From positions 1,612,001-1,676,000 of the forward strand of contig CAVZBX010000001.1 of NCBI GenBank assembly GCA_963773655.1: DNA of 64,000 nucleotides, read 5' to 3'. Shown here in pieces: positions 24,654 through 32,772 of this stretch (position 1 is its first letter; each line of letters opens with the position of its first letter). Both the position numbers and the translations under genes were made by a program. Below the pieces are notes generated by a model, which made no database searches, was not told the origin of the DNA, and worked only from the letters and a program-made list of their open reading frames with translations. The stretch is from DASSQJ01 sp963773655 (lineage in GTDB: Bacteria > Actinomycetota > Actinomycetes > Actinomycetales > Dermatophilaceae).

Positions 24654-26426
24654 TCACGGAACACCCCTCCTGTACCCAGTGGCCCCAGGCCGATTCCCCC
24701 GCGCCCGCCGCCGGTCGTCCGGTAGGCGCAGCGTGCGTCCGCACGCGTCGAGGTGGGCCAGCAGCGGCAGGGCCACGCGCCGCGTGGTGCCGAGGGCACG
24801 CCGCGCCTCGCTCACCGTGAACGGCTGGTCGAGACGGGCCAGGCGCTCCGCGGCGGTCTCGACGGCCGCGGGGAGCAGGACGACGCCGGGCGCCAGCCGC
24901 ACGACGAGGCCGGCCCGGTGCAGGGTGGTGACGGTCTCGTCGTCGAGCCCGAGCTCCGGCAGCCGGCCGGCCTCCGGGGCCGCGAAGGGCGTGTCGCGGA
25001 GCTCCGCGGCGAGCCGCTCCACCGCCCGGGTGGCCGGGACGGGCAGTCCGGGTGGCCGGCCCGCGCGCAGACGGCCCTGCTCAAGGCGCACCGGGGGTGC
25101 GGCCAGCGCGCCGACGAGGGCGGGGTCCGGCAGGTCGAGCGCGTGCGCCGCCGCGGCCGGGGCGAGCCCACCCGTCGCCGTGGCGGCCTCGGTGAGCTCG
25201 GTGAGGCGCCGCCGCAGCCGCCCCGCCAGCTCCCCGTCGACCAACCAGTCACCGGCGGTGACGACACCCTCCGGGAGCCGGTCGACGGTGACGCCGAGCG
25301 CGCGCAGCCGCGAGGCGCGCACCACCCCACGGCGCGCCAGCTCGTCCGCGGCCGAGCCGTCTGCCGCGGCGAGGGTCCGGGCCCGGGCCGCGGCGGCCCC
25401 TCGCCGGTGCAGGGCGGGCGGGTCCGGGTCGACCACCCGGGCGCCCCAGAGCCGCCGGCTCCCTGGGTCGCGCAGGATGCCGTGGTCACCGGTCCGCAGC
25501 GGCAGCGGCCGGTCCAGGGCGAGTCGCCAGAAGCCCCGGCCGAGGCGGCGAGCGCGCACCCCGGCGGCGGCGGTGCCGACGTGCAACGTCGGACGTCCGG
25601 GCACCCCCTCGTCCTCGCGCACGGACACGTCGACGAGGCTGCTGTGGTGGAACGCGTGGGGGGTGAGCAGTGCCCGTCCGCGCCCGACCACCTCGGGAGC
25701 GCGGCCCCCCAGGTCGACGGCCACCCGTGCCGGCGCGGTCACCCGCTCCCGCGCGGTGCCGAGCGCCTCGAGTGACCGCACCCGGACCGGCACGTCCTCC
25801 ACGGCGAGCACGTCACCGGGGGCGACCGTCCCGGAGACGAGCGTGCCCGTGACGACGGTGCCCGAGCCCCGGACGTGGAACCGGCGGTCGACCCAGAGCC
25901 GGACGTCCTCCGAAGGTCTCGCACGGGGAACCTCCGCCAGCACGGAGGCCAGCACGCGGCGCAACCGGTCCATCCCCTCGCCGGTGCGCCCGCTCACGAC
26001 CACGGAGGGCACCCCGGCCAACGAGGTGCGGCCCACCTCCCGGCGCGCCCGGTCCAGGACCGGGCCGGGGTCGGCCAGGTCGCACCGGGTGACGACCAGC
26101 ACCCCCTGCCGCACCCCCAGCGCGTCCAGCGCGGCGAGGTGCTCGGCCGCCTGCGGCATCCAGGGGTCGTCGGCCGCGACGACGAGCATCGCCGCCGGTG
26201 CCGGGCCCAGGCCGGCCAGGGTGGTGGTGAGGAACCGTTCGTGGCCCGGGACGTCGACGAAGGCGACCTCGCCGACCGGTGGCAGGTCGGTCCAGCAGTA
26301 GCCGAGCTCGATGGACAGCCCCCGCCGCCGCTCCTCCGCGAGGCGGTCGGGCTGCTGGCCGGTGAGGGCGTGCACGAGGGTGGACTTGCCGTGGTCGACG
26401 TGGCCCGCCGTGGCGACGACGTGCAC
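24654..26426 (-). CDS. selB: Selenocysteine-specific elongation factor SelB
   Basis: A 590-aa GTPase that delivers Sec-tRNA(Sec) to the ribosome at SECIS-marked UGA codons. The G domain is at the N-terminus: GHVDHGKST (G1), DVPGHERF (G3), TRCDLAD (G4). EF-Tu-like domains II/III follow (RFHVRGSGTVVTGTLVSG). The C-terminal ~250 residues form the winged-helix repeats that bind the SECIS hairpin (for example GLDDETVTTLHRAGLVVRL). The GTG at 26426 is chosen: it begins VHVVATAGHVDHGK, one nt after the selA stop; the longer open frame is a shadow of selA. It forms an operon with selA. Confidence 0.93.
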   Translation of the reverse strand: MHVVATAGHVDHGKSTLVHALTGQQPDRLAEERRRGLSIELGYCWTDLPPVGEVAFVDVPGHERFLTTTLAGLGPAPAAMLVVAADDPWMPQAAEHLAALDALGVRQGVLVVTRCDLADPGPVLDRARREVGRTSLAGVPSVVVSGRTGEGMDRLRRVLASVLAEVPRARPSEDVRLWVDRRFHVRGSGTVVTGTLVSGTVAPGDVLAVEDVPVRVRSLEALGTARERVTAPARVAVDLGGRAPEVVGRGRALLTPHAFHHSSLVDVSVREDEGVPGRPTLHVGTAAAGVRARRLGRGFWRLALDRPLPLRTGDHGILRDPGSRRLWGARVVDPDPPALHRRGAAAARARTLAAADGSAADELARRGVVRASRLRALGVTVDRLPEGVVTAGDWLVDGELAGRLRRRLTELTEAATATGGLAPAAAAHALDLPDPALVGALAAPPVRLEQGRLRAGRPPGLPVPATRAVERLAAELRDTPFAAPEAGRLPELGLDDETVTTLHRAGLVVRLAPGVVLLPAAVETAAERLARLDQPFTVSEARRALGTTRRVALPLLAHLDACGRTLRLPDDRRRARGNRPGATGYRRGVP

Positions 26427-26427
26427 G

Positions 26428-27717
26428 TCAGGTCTCCGCCAGGACCCGCCGCACCGCGGCGACGAGGTCGTCGTCGAGGTCGTCGGGCACGGTGAGCAGG
26501 TCCAGGTGGAGCCGGTCGTGGTGCACGTGCCCGACGACGGGCGGGTCACCGAGCCGGAGCGGTGCGGCGAGGCCCGGCGGCAGGGCCACCGCGGCGCTGG
26601 CCAGCACCACCCCCGGGGCCCCTCCCCCGCCCACCCGGCCCTCGGACCGGACGGGGGCCGCGGGACCGCCGATGGCCGCCGCGAGCCGCACGGCACGGCG
26701 CCACAGGGAGGACGGGTCGGCGTCGAGGGCCCGGGCGACGGGCGGTGGCGGTCCGCCGACGGTGGCCTCGAGCGCGGCCAGGGTCAGCTTGTCGACGCGC
26801 AGCGCCCGCGCCATCGGGTGCCGCCGCATCCGTCGGACCAGTGCGGCGTCACCGAGCACCAGCCCGCACTGCGGCCCCCCGAGGAGCTTGTCACCGGAGG
26901 CCGTGACGAGCGCGGCACCGGCCCGCAGGGTGGTGGCGGCGTCCGGCTCGCCCGGCAGGCGCGGATGTGGGCGCAGCAGGCCCGAGCCGATGTCCGCGAC
27001 GACCGGCGGACCGAGCGTCGCCAGCTGCCGCACCGGCACGCTCGAGGTGAAGCCCACCACCTCGAAGTTCGAGGGGTGCACCTTGAGCACGAACGCGGTG
27101 CGCTCGCCGATCGCCCGGGAGTAGTCCTCGAGGTCGACACGGTTGGTCGTCCCGACCTCCCGGAGACGCGCACCGACCGACTCGACCAGCTCGGGGATGC
27201 GGAAGCCGTCGCCGATCTCGACCAGCTCGCCCCGCGCGACCACCACCTCACCGTCGGCGGCGAGCACGCGCGCCGCGAGGGCGAGCGCGGCCGCGCCGTT
27301 GTTGACGACGTGGACGTCGGCGGCCTCGGGCACGGCCGCCCGGAGGGCGTCGAGGGCGCCGGCTCCGCGCGGACCTCGCCGGCCGGTCGCGAGGTCGAGC
27401 TCGACGTCCGTGGTGCCCGACGCGGTGACGACGGCCTCGACGGCGGCCGGTGACAGGGGCGCGCGACCGAGGTTGGTGTGCACGACGATGCCGGTGGCGT
27501 TGACGACGGCGCGCAGCGTCGACCCGGAGGTCGGCAGGTCGGCGAGGAGTGCGCCGACGACCTCGTCTGGCGCGACCTCACCGCGCCGGCAGGACCCCAG
27601 GACGTCGGCGACGGCGGCCTTGACCCGCCCCCGGCCGAGCCGCTCCACGGCCGCGGCGACCGCGGGATCGGCGAGGACCGCGTCGGTGCGCGGGACGCGT
27701 CGACGGGGGTCCTCCAC
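26428..27717 (-). CDS. selA: L-seryl-tRNA(Sec) selenium transferase
   Basis: A 429-aa PLP enzyme that converts Ser-tRNA(Sec) to Sec-tRNA(Sec) using selenophosphate. Signatures are NATGIVVHTNLGRAPLS near residue 80, VNNGAAALALA, KVHPSNFEVVGFT, and TASGDKLLGGPQCGL containing the probable PLP-binding Lys. The GTG at 27717 gives the usual family length. The selB start lies 1 nt beyond its stop, and the tRNA-Sec gene lies 32 nt upstream on the same strand, so the three may be co-transcribed. Confidence 0.95.
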   Translation of the reverse strand: MEDPRRRVPRTDAVLADPAVAAAVERLGRGRVKAAVADVLGSCRRGEVAPDEVVGALLADLPTSGSTLRAVVNATGIVVHTNLGRAPLSPAAVEAVVTASGTTDVELDLATGRRGPRGAGALDALRAAVPEAADVHVVNNGAAALALAARVLAADGEVVVARGELVEIGDGFRIPELVESVGARLREVGTTNRVDLEDYSRAIGERTAFVLKVHPSNFEVVGFTSSVPVRQLATLGPPVVADIGSGLLRPHPRLPGEPDAATTLRAGAALVTASGDKLLGGPQCGLVLGDAALVRRMRRHPMARALRVDKLTLAALEATVGGPPPPVARALDADPSSLWRRAVRLAAAIGGPAAPVRSEGRVGGGGAPGVVLASAAVALPPGLAAPLRLGDPPVVGHVHHDRLHLDLLTVPDDLDDDLVAAVRRVLAET

Positions 27718-27749
27718 TCGGGCGCCCTCTCCTGCCGGGGACAGCTGTG

Positions 27750-27844
27750 TGGCGGAGGCGGACGGGAATCGAACCCGCCTGACCGAGGTGCTCGGTCACG
27801 TCGGTGTTGAAGACCGCGCCCGTCACCAGACGAGGTACGCCTCC
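27750..27844 (-). tRNA. selC: tRNA-Sec (anticodon UCA)
   Basis: A 95-nt minus-strand tRNA including an encoded 3' CCA. Long acceptor stem beginning GGAGGCG pairing with CGCCTCC, anticodon loop CTTCAAC with anticodon TCA, a long variable arm GACCGAG/CTCGGTC, T-loop TTCGATT, discriminator G. The long variable arm with UCA anticodon is diagnostic for tRNA-Sec. It sits between divergent selD and selA. Confidence 0.95.
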
Positions 27845-27901
27845 GCGAAAGACCCTAGTCCGTCGCCGCCGTCACGGGGGCTCGCGGTGCACACTCGGGG
27901 G

Positions 27902-28906
27902 ATGACCGCGTCTGCCGAGGCACCGCAGCACCGACTGCGCCTCACCGGGTTCGCCTCGGGGGGCGGGTGCGCCTGCAAGGTCCCACCCGGCGAGCTCGAA
28001 CGGGTGCTCGGGGCGCTCGACGCCGACCACCACCCCGACCTGCTCGTCGGCGTCGAGACCGGTGACGACGCCGCGGTCGTCAGGATCGAGGAGGGCCGCG
28101 CGGTCGTGCTCACCACGGACTTCTTCACCCCCGTCGTCGACGACCCCTACGACTGGGGTCGGATCGCGGCCACCAACGCGCTCTCCGACGTCTACGCCAT
28201 GGGCGGCGAGCCCCTGGTCGCGGTGAACCTGCTCGGCTGGCCCCGGCAGCGAATCCCCGTCGACGTCGCTGCCGACGTCCTCCGGGGTGGCGCCGACGTG
28301 ACAAGGGCGGCCGGCTGCCACCTCGCCGGGGGTCACAGCGTCGACGACGCGGAGCCGAAGTACGGCCTGGCCGTGACCGGTCTGGCCGACCCAGACCGGC
28401 TGCTGCGCAACGACGCCGGCACCGCCGGCCTGCCGCTCACGCTGACCAAGCCGCTCGGCCTGGGGGTGCTGAACAACCGGCACAAGGCCACCGGCGAGGT
28501 CTTCCCGGAGGCGGTGCACGTCATGACCACGCTCAACCGCGACGCCTCCCGGTCGGCGCTCGACTCCGGCGTCCGGTGCGCCACCGACGTCACCGGGTTC
28601 GGCCTGCTGGGCCACCTCTTCAAGCTCTGCCGGGCCAGCGGGGTGTCGGCAGTGGTCGAGGCCGCCGCGGTTCCCTACGTCGACGGGGCCCGGCAGTCGC
28701 TGGCCGCCGGCTACGTCCCGGGCGGCAGCCGCCGCAACCTCGACTGGGTGCGCCCGCACCTCGGGTCGTCCGTGGACGAGGACGAGCTGGTCCTGCTCGC
28801 CGACGCCCAGACCTCCGGCGGGCTGCTCGTCGCGGGGGAGCTGCCCGGCCATCCCGTCATCGGTCACCTCGTCGACCGCGGCGAGCACCTGGTCGAGGTG
28901 CGCTGA
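27902..28906 (+). CDS. selD: Selenide, water dikinase (selenophosphate synthetase)
   Basis: A 334-aa ATP-dependent enzyme producing selenophosphate. The N-terminal catalytic segment is SGGGCACKVPP; the catalytic position is Cys (Cys23) with the essential Lys26, not selenocysteine. ETGDDAAVV and TTDFFTPVVDDPYDWGRIAA bind Mg-ATP. CHLAGGHSVDDAEPKYGLAVTG and ATDVTGFGLLGH complete the PurM-like fold. ATG 27902 is used; an in-frame upstream extension crosses the tRNA-Sec gene and was rejected. Divergent from selC-selA-selB, it completes the selenocysteine set. Confidence 0.95.
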   Translation: MTASAEAPQHRLRLTGFASGGGCACKVPPGELERVLGALDADHHPDLLVGVETGDDAAVVRIEEGRAVVLTTDFFTPVVDDPYDWGRIAATNALSDVYAMGGEPLVAVNLLGWPRQRIPVDVAADVLRGGADVTRAAGCHLAGGHSVDDAEPKYGLAVTGLADPDRLLRNDAGTAGLPLTLTKPLGLGVLNNRHKATGEVFPEAVHVMTTLNRDASRSALDSGVRCATDVTGFGLLGHLFKLCRASGVSAVVEAAAVPYVDGARQSLAAGYVPGGSRRNLDWVRPHLGSSVDEDELVLLADAQTSGGLLVAGELPGHPVIGHLVDRGEHLVEVR

Positions 28907-28937
28907 GCCGCACCACGTGCCGGGGCGCCGCGGTCAC

Positions 28938-28962
28938 GAATGGGCCCTGCGTCGCCGGGTAG
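28938..28962 (+). promoter_or_regulatory. SigB-type promoter of the membrane-protein gene at 28999
   Basis: GAAT, 15-nt spacer, GGGTAG, 36 nt before the ATG, with GAAGGAG between. It shares its GAAT -35 box with the CBS and hemerythrin-like promoters. Confidence 0.5.
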
Positions 28963-28998
28963 GGCGGGTGCACCATCGAGCGCGAAGGAGCACTGCAG

Positions 28999-29526
28999 AT
29001 GCCGAGGAGCACCCTCCGACCGAACCGGACGGCCCGCTGGACCGGACCGCTTTCGCGGTCGGCCCCGAGCGCGCCGGACGCCCTGCTCCGGGGCGCGCTG
29101 GCGGGCGCGGCCGGGACCACCGCCCTCAACACGGCGACGTACCTCGACATGGTCCTCCGGGGCCGGGGCTCGAGCAGCACCCCGCAGCAGACCGTGAAGG
29201 CGGCCGCCGACGAGGTCGGTGCCGACATCCCCGGTGACGAGGACACCAGGGCCAACCGGGTGTCCGGCCTCGGGCCCCTGCTCGGCGTCGCCACCGGCGT
29301 GGGGACGGGGGTGCTCCTCGCCGCGTTGCACCGACGGTGGGAGCCGTCGCTGCTCGTCGATGCCGGCGTCGCCACGGTGACCGCCGTGGTGGGCGCGAAC
29401 GTCCCGATGGCGGCGCTCGGTGTGTCCGACCCCCGCTCGTGGTCGGCCTCGAGCTGGGCGGCGGACCTGGTACCCCACGCGGTCTACGGCCTCACCACGT
29501 CCCTCGCCCTGCGCCTGATGCGGTGA
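28999..29526 (+). CDS. Hypothetical membrane protein
   Basis: A 175-aa protein with hydrophobic segments around ALLRGALAGAAGTTALN, LLGVATGVGTGVLLAAL, LVDAGVATVTAVVGANVPMAALG and AVYGLTTSLAL, suggesting three or four membrane helices. A loop contains TPQQTVKAAADEVGADIPGDE. Many actinobacteria carry similar unnamed stress-associated proteins. A GAAGGAG ribosome-binding site lies 8 nt before the ATG, and a SigB-type promoter precedes it. Function unknown. Confidence 0.7.
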   Translation: MPRSTLRPNRTARWTGPLSRSAPSAPDALLRGALAGAAGTTALNTATYLDMVLRGRGSSSTPQQTVKAAADEVGADIPGDEDTRANRVSGLGPLLGVATGVGTGVLLAALHRRWEPSLLVDAGVATVTAVVGANVPMAALGVSDPRSWSASSWAADLVPHAVYGLTTSLALRLMR

Positions 29527-29532
29527 CCGTCG

Positions 29533-30021
29533 TCACGGCCGGCCGGTCGCCGGTACGGCGGCGCCTCCCGGAGCCACGGACCAGGCGGCGCCTCCCGCGA
29601 GCAACGCCACCCCGGCCGCTGTCGCGAGCCAGAGCGGGACCAGCGACTCCGGTGGCGGGCCGGCTGCTGCCGCCGAGGCGGTGGAGTCGACGACGATGCT
29701 GCGCAGGCACAGCAGCGCGTAGACGCCACCTCCCCACACGAGGTACCGGCGTGCGCGCTCGGGGGTGCGGGTGGACAGCAACCCCACCACTCCGAGCACC
29801 AGGTGCACCGCGTTGCCCGCGACCGTCACCGGCAGGAGCCCGAGGAGCAGGGCCCGGGACCCGGGCCCGACGGCCGCGATCCCGCCGAGGTGGCTGGTGG
29901 CCCCCGGGAGGAAGCCGAGCACACCGACGGCGAGGAACGTGCCGCCCACGGCCCGTGCGGCGCGTTGCCCGCCCGTGGGGGGCCGGCCGGGCAGGGGGAC
30001 CCACGGCGAGGCCGCGGTCAT
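29533..30021 (-). CDS. DUF4383-type membrane protein
   Basis: A 162-aa protein with four predicted membrane helices. The composition and motifs (AVGGTFLAVGVLGFLPG, GNAVHLVLGVVGLL, VYALLCL) match the DUF4383 family of small actinobacterial membrane proteins. The ATG at 30021 overlaps the stop of the sigma factor gene (ATGA), so the two are translationally coupled. Function unknown; a link to envelope stress is an inference from the coupling. Confidence 0.75.
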   Translation of the reverse strand: MTAASPWVPLPGRPPTGGQRAARAVGGTFLAVGVLGFLPGATSHLGGIAAVGPGSRALLLGLLPVTVAGNAVHLVLGVVGLLSTRTPERARRYLVWGGGVYALLCLRSIVVDSTASAAAAGPPPESLVPLWLATAAGVALLAGGAAWSVAPGGAAVPATGRP

Positions 30022-30785
30022 GCCGCCACCAGGCCGTGGTGGAGCCGCCGGTGGATGCGGGTCAGCACCCGGGACACCTGCATCTGGCTCACGCCGATGA
30101 CGGCGCCGATCTCGCGCTGGGTGCGCCCCTCGACGTAGCGCATGCCGAGGATCGTCCGGTCGCGCTCGTCGAGCTCGGCGATGAGGGCGCTGAGGACGAG
30201 ATGGGTCTCGACCGCGCCGTGGGGGTCGTCGGCGCCCGCGAACCGCTCCCCCACGGTGCCGCCCTGGGCGGTGGGGGCGTCGAGCGAGGTGACCCGGAAG
30301 CCTCCCCCGCAGGCACGCGCCTCGCGCACGTCGTCGGGGTCGACCCCCAGCCGTTCGCAGAGCTCGTCCGTCGTGGGGTCGCGGGTGAGCTCGTGGCGCA
30401 GCTCCTCCTCGGCGACGAGCAGCTCCGAGCGCAGCTCCTGGAGGCGCCGCGGGGGCCGCACGGCCCACCCGCAGTCGCGGAAGTGCCGCTTGAGCTCACC
30501 GGTGATGGTCGGCACCGCGAACGCGAGGAACCCGGGGCCCGCGTCGCACCGGTAGCGGTTCACCGCGGCGACGAGGGCACAGCGCGCCACCTGTTCGAGG
30601 TCCTCGACGTCGATCCCGCGGCCCGCGTACCGGTGGGCGATGCCGTCGGCGACGGACAGGGCCCGGGCCACGACCTGTTCGCGGAGGCGAGCGCGGCTGG
30701 ACTCGTCGGGGGTTTCGTCGATGGTGGCGAGGAGGTCCTCGACCTCGGCCTCGTCGTACGCAGGGGCAGGGGCGATGTGCGTCAT
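30018..30785 (-). CDS. RNA polymerase sigma factor, SigB/SigF/SigG family
   Basis: A 255-aa alternative sigma-70 factor. Region 2 contains HRYAGRGIDVEDLEQVARCALVAAV (core binding and -10 recognition) and FLAFAVPTITGELKRHFRD, the SigB/F-type signature. Region 3 is LRHELTRDPTTDELCERLGV. Region 4 ends with the -35-binding helix-turn-helix GRTQREIGAVIGVSQMQVSRVL. The ATG at 30785 is preceded by GGAG and replaces an 11-residue-longer GTG/ATG frame. No anti-sigma or anti-anti-sigma gene is adjacent. At least 13 promoters in this window fit the consensus known for SigB homologues, making this the leading candidate regulator of those genes. Confidence 0.9.
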   Translation of the reverse strand: MTHIAPAPAYDEAEVEDLLATIDETPDESSRARLREQVVARALSVADGIAHRYAGRGIDVEDLEQVARCALVAAVNRYRCDAGPGFLAFAVPTITGELKRHFRDCGWAVRPPRRLQELRSELLVAEEELRHELTRDPTTDELCERLGVDPDDVREARACGGGFRVTSLDAPTAQGGTVGERFAGADDPHGAVETHLVLSALIAELDERDRTILGMRYVEGRTQREIGAVIGVSQMQVSRVLTRIHRRLHHGLVAA

Positions 30786-30885
30786 CTCAGACTCCAGGGG
30801 GGTCGCGGATCGGCGCACTGTTGGACCGGGACGGCTGGAGGCCGTGATCTAGGACACTATCGAGCCCGCAGTCGCGGTTGGGCTT

Positions 30886-31398
30886 TCACTGCGGACCGCT
30901 TCGCTGCAGCTCGCGCCTCGCGCCGGACACGACCTCGCGGGCCCGCTCGAGCACCCGCGGGTAGCCGACGCTCGCCGCGTCGTCCTGCCGGGTGACCCGC
31001 GCCAGCACAGCGGGGTCCTCGGCCAGGCGGAGGGCCCGCAGGGTTCGCTCGCCCGGGCGTGCGGTGGTGGCCGCCACCCTCCCCTCCTCGACCTTCGCGT
31101 GGTCGGCGACGGCCTGTTCCAGGCACCGCACCCGGCGGGTCAGCTCGGAGGCCGGGAGGGCCGGGCAGTCCACGTCGGCGATCGCGTGCTCGAGGCGCGG
31201 GTCCGGCGCGGTGAGGAGGGCCGGGCCGTCGACGAGGCCGGCCTCGGCCGCGGCCTGGTGGATGGCCAGGGCGCCGACGGCCCGTCCCAGGAGCTCTCGC
31301 CGCCGGGTCGCGGTCGCGGCCGTGACCGCAGCGGCGAGCAGGGCGCGGATGAGCACGTGCTGGGTGCGCAGCACCGCCACGGCGTCGCTCGTGCGCAT
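30886..31398 (-). CDS. Hemerythrin-like (HHE-type) helical protein
   Basis: A 170-aa helical protein. VAVLRTQHVLIRALLAA near the start, LAIHQAAAEAG near residue 48 and VADHAKVEEGRV near residue 103 place His and Glu residues in the spacing seen in HHE cation-binding (hemerythrin-like) proteins, although not all ligands are clear. It may bind a di-iron centre or sense oxygen. GGAAGGAG lies 8 nt before the ATG and a SigB-type promoter (GAAT-N16-GGGTAG) further upstream. Confidence 0.55.
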   Translation of the reverse strand: MRTSDAVAVLRTQHVLIRALLAAAVTAATATRRRELLGRAVGALAIHQAAAEAGLVDGPALLTAPDPRLEHAIADVDCPALPASELTRRVRCLEQAVADHAKVEEGRVAATTARPGERTLRALRLAEDPAVLARVTRQDDAASVGYPRVLERAREVVSGARRELQRSGPQ

Positions 31399-31461
31399 GG
31401 TCGCGTTCTCCTTCCCGGCGGGACGGGGAGGCGGTCGTCCGCCCACCTTTCGAGGTGCGGA

Positions 31462-31487
31462 CTACCCCCCACCCCCGACGGGCATTC
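31462..31487 (-). promoter_or_regulatory. SigB-type promoter of the hemerythrin-like gene
   Basis: Minus-strand GAAT, 16-nt spacer, GGGTAG, 63 nt before the ATG. It is divergent from a second candidate 36 bp to its right. Confidence 0.45.
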
Positions 31488-31522
31488 GTCCCCGGAGGAC
31501 GAGCCGGGCAGGAGTGCGGTCG

Positions 31523-31547
31523 GCATGAATGTGCCGGCCGCGGGTAC
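31523..31547 (+). promoter_or_regulatory. Candidate SigB-type promoter of the baeRF/antiporter pair
   Basis: GCAT, 15-nt spacer, GGGTAC, 31 nt before the ATG at 31579. The -10 is strong but the -35 matches only the fixed G and T. Confidence 0.35.
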
Positions 31548-31578
31548 CGGGACGGGAACCCCGTCCGAAGGAGGACCC

Positions 31579-32763
31579 ATGCCCGTGCCCGACCTCGCGG
31601 AGCTCCAGTCGGCGACACCGCCGTTCGCCTCGGTGACCGTCGACGTCACGGCTTCCGACCCTGCTGCCGACGACGACGTCCGGCTCCGCTGGCGAGCCGC
31701 GGCGGATGCGCTGCGGGACGCGGGGGCGCCCGAGCGGGTGCGTGACCTCGTCGGTGAGAGGGTGCTGGCCGGCACCGGACTCGGTGGCGAGCACACCCGG
31801 GTCGTGGTCGCTGACGACCGGGCCGGGGTCGTCGTCGACCGGGTCGTGCCCGGCCGGCCGGCGCGCCCGGAGAGCAGCTACGGACCGCTGCCGGTGGTCA
31901 CCGCCCTGCTCCGTGCGGCGTCGACGTTCGTGCCGCACGTGCTCGTGCGCCTGGACCGGGCCGGCGCGGACATCGAGGTGCGCACCGCCCCCGAGGCCCG
32001 GCCGCTGCACGGGGAGGTCGAGGGCGACCACGACGTCCTCCACAAGGTGCCGGGAGGGGGCTGGTCCCACCGCCGCATCCAGGCCCGGGTCGAGGACTCG
32101 TGGGCGCACAACGCCGGGGCCGTCGCCGACGTGCTCGACACGCTGTGCCGACGACACCCCGTCGAGGTCGTCGCAGTGGCCGGGGAGGACCATGCCTGGG
32201 CCGAGACCCGCGACCGTGTCGGGGGGCGCGTCGCGGGGCTGCTGGTCCGCCTCGGGTCCGGCGGCCGGGCGGACGGCACCTCCGACGAGGCCGAGGCCGC
32301 CGCCCTGGAGCAGGTGCTGGCGAACCACCGCGCGAGCCGCCGGGCTTCGCTGCTCGAGGCCTTCGAGGAGCAGCGCAGCCGGCAGCAGCGCGCCGTGGAA
32401 GGGCTCGACGCCGTCGTCGACGCCCTCCGCCGGGGGCAGGTGGACCACCTGCTGCTGCGGGACGACCCGTCCTCGACGCTCACGCTGTGGGCCGGCGAGG
32501 AGCCGCTCCAGATCGGCATGACCGAGGAGTCGGCGCGGGACACGGGGGCGCGGGCGCCTGTGGAGGCGCGGGCGGACACCGTGATCACCCGCGCACTGCT
32601 CGGCTCCGGCGCCGACCTGGTCCTCGTCGAGGACGACCCCGTCGAGCTCCTCGACGGCATCGGGGCCCTCCTCCGGTGGTCCGACGACGCGACCGCACAC
32701 GGCCGCGCCCCGAGCATGCCCGGCCACGGGGAGGCCCCCGGCTCCACCGACCGCCCCGACTGA
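31579..32763 (+). CDS. baeRF (bacterial eRF1-like / Rv2629-type) protein
   Basis: A 394-aa soluble protein. VLVRLDRAGADIEV and WSHRRIQARVEDSWAHNAGAVADVL, followed by EDHAWAETRDRV and a C-terminal ADTVITRALLGSGADLVLV, match the actinobacterial branch of the Vms1/eRF1-like family (baeRF), related to Mycobacterium Rv2629. Such proteins are predicted ribosome-associated factors in dormancy or stress, some with peptidyl-tRNA hydrolase activity; the catalytic GGQ of true release factors is not visible. The ATG has GAAGGAGG about 6 nt upstream. It is followed by an antiporter gene 9 nt away. Confidence 0.7.
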   Translation: MPVPDLAELQSATPPFASVTVDVTASDPAADDDVRLRWRAAADALRDAGAPERVRDLVGERVLAGTGLGGEHTRVVVADDRAGVVVDRVVPGRPARPESSYGPLPVVTALLRAASTFVPHVLVRLDRAGADIEVRTAPEARPLHGEVEGDHDVLHKVPGGGWSHRRIQARVEDSWAHNAGAVADVLDTLCRRHPVEVVAVAGEDHAWAETRDRVGGRVAGLLVRLGSGGRADGTSDEAEAAALEQVLANHRASRRASLLEAFEEQRSRQQRAVEGLDAVVDALRRGQVDHLLLRDDPSSTLTLWAGEEPLQIGMTEESARDTGARAPVEARADTVITRALLGSGADLVLVEDDPVELLDGIGALLRWSDDATAHGRAPSMPGHGEAPGSTDRPD

Positions 32764-32772
32764 CCGACCGCC

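Noticed and set aside
27750..27902. Extension of selD upstream through tRNA-Sec
   Set aside because: The open frame crosses a mature tRNA gene and lacks SelD homology before the ATG at 27902.
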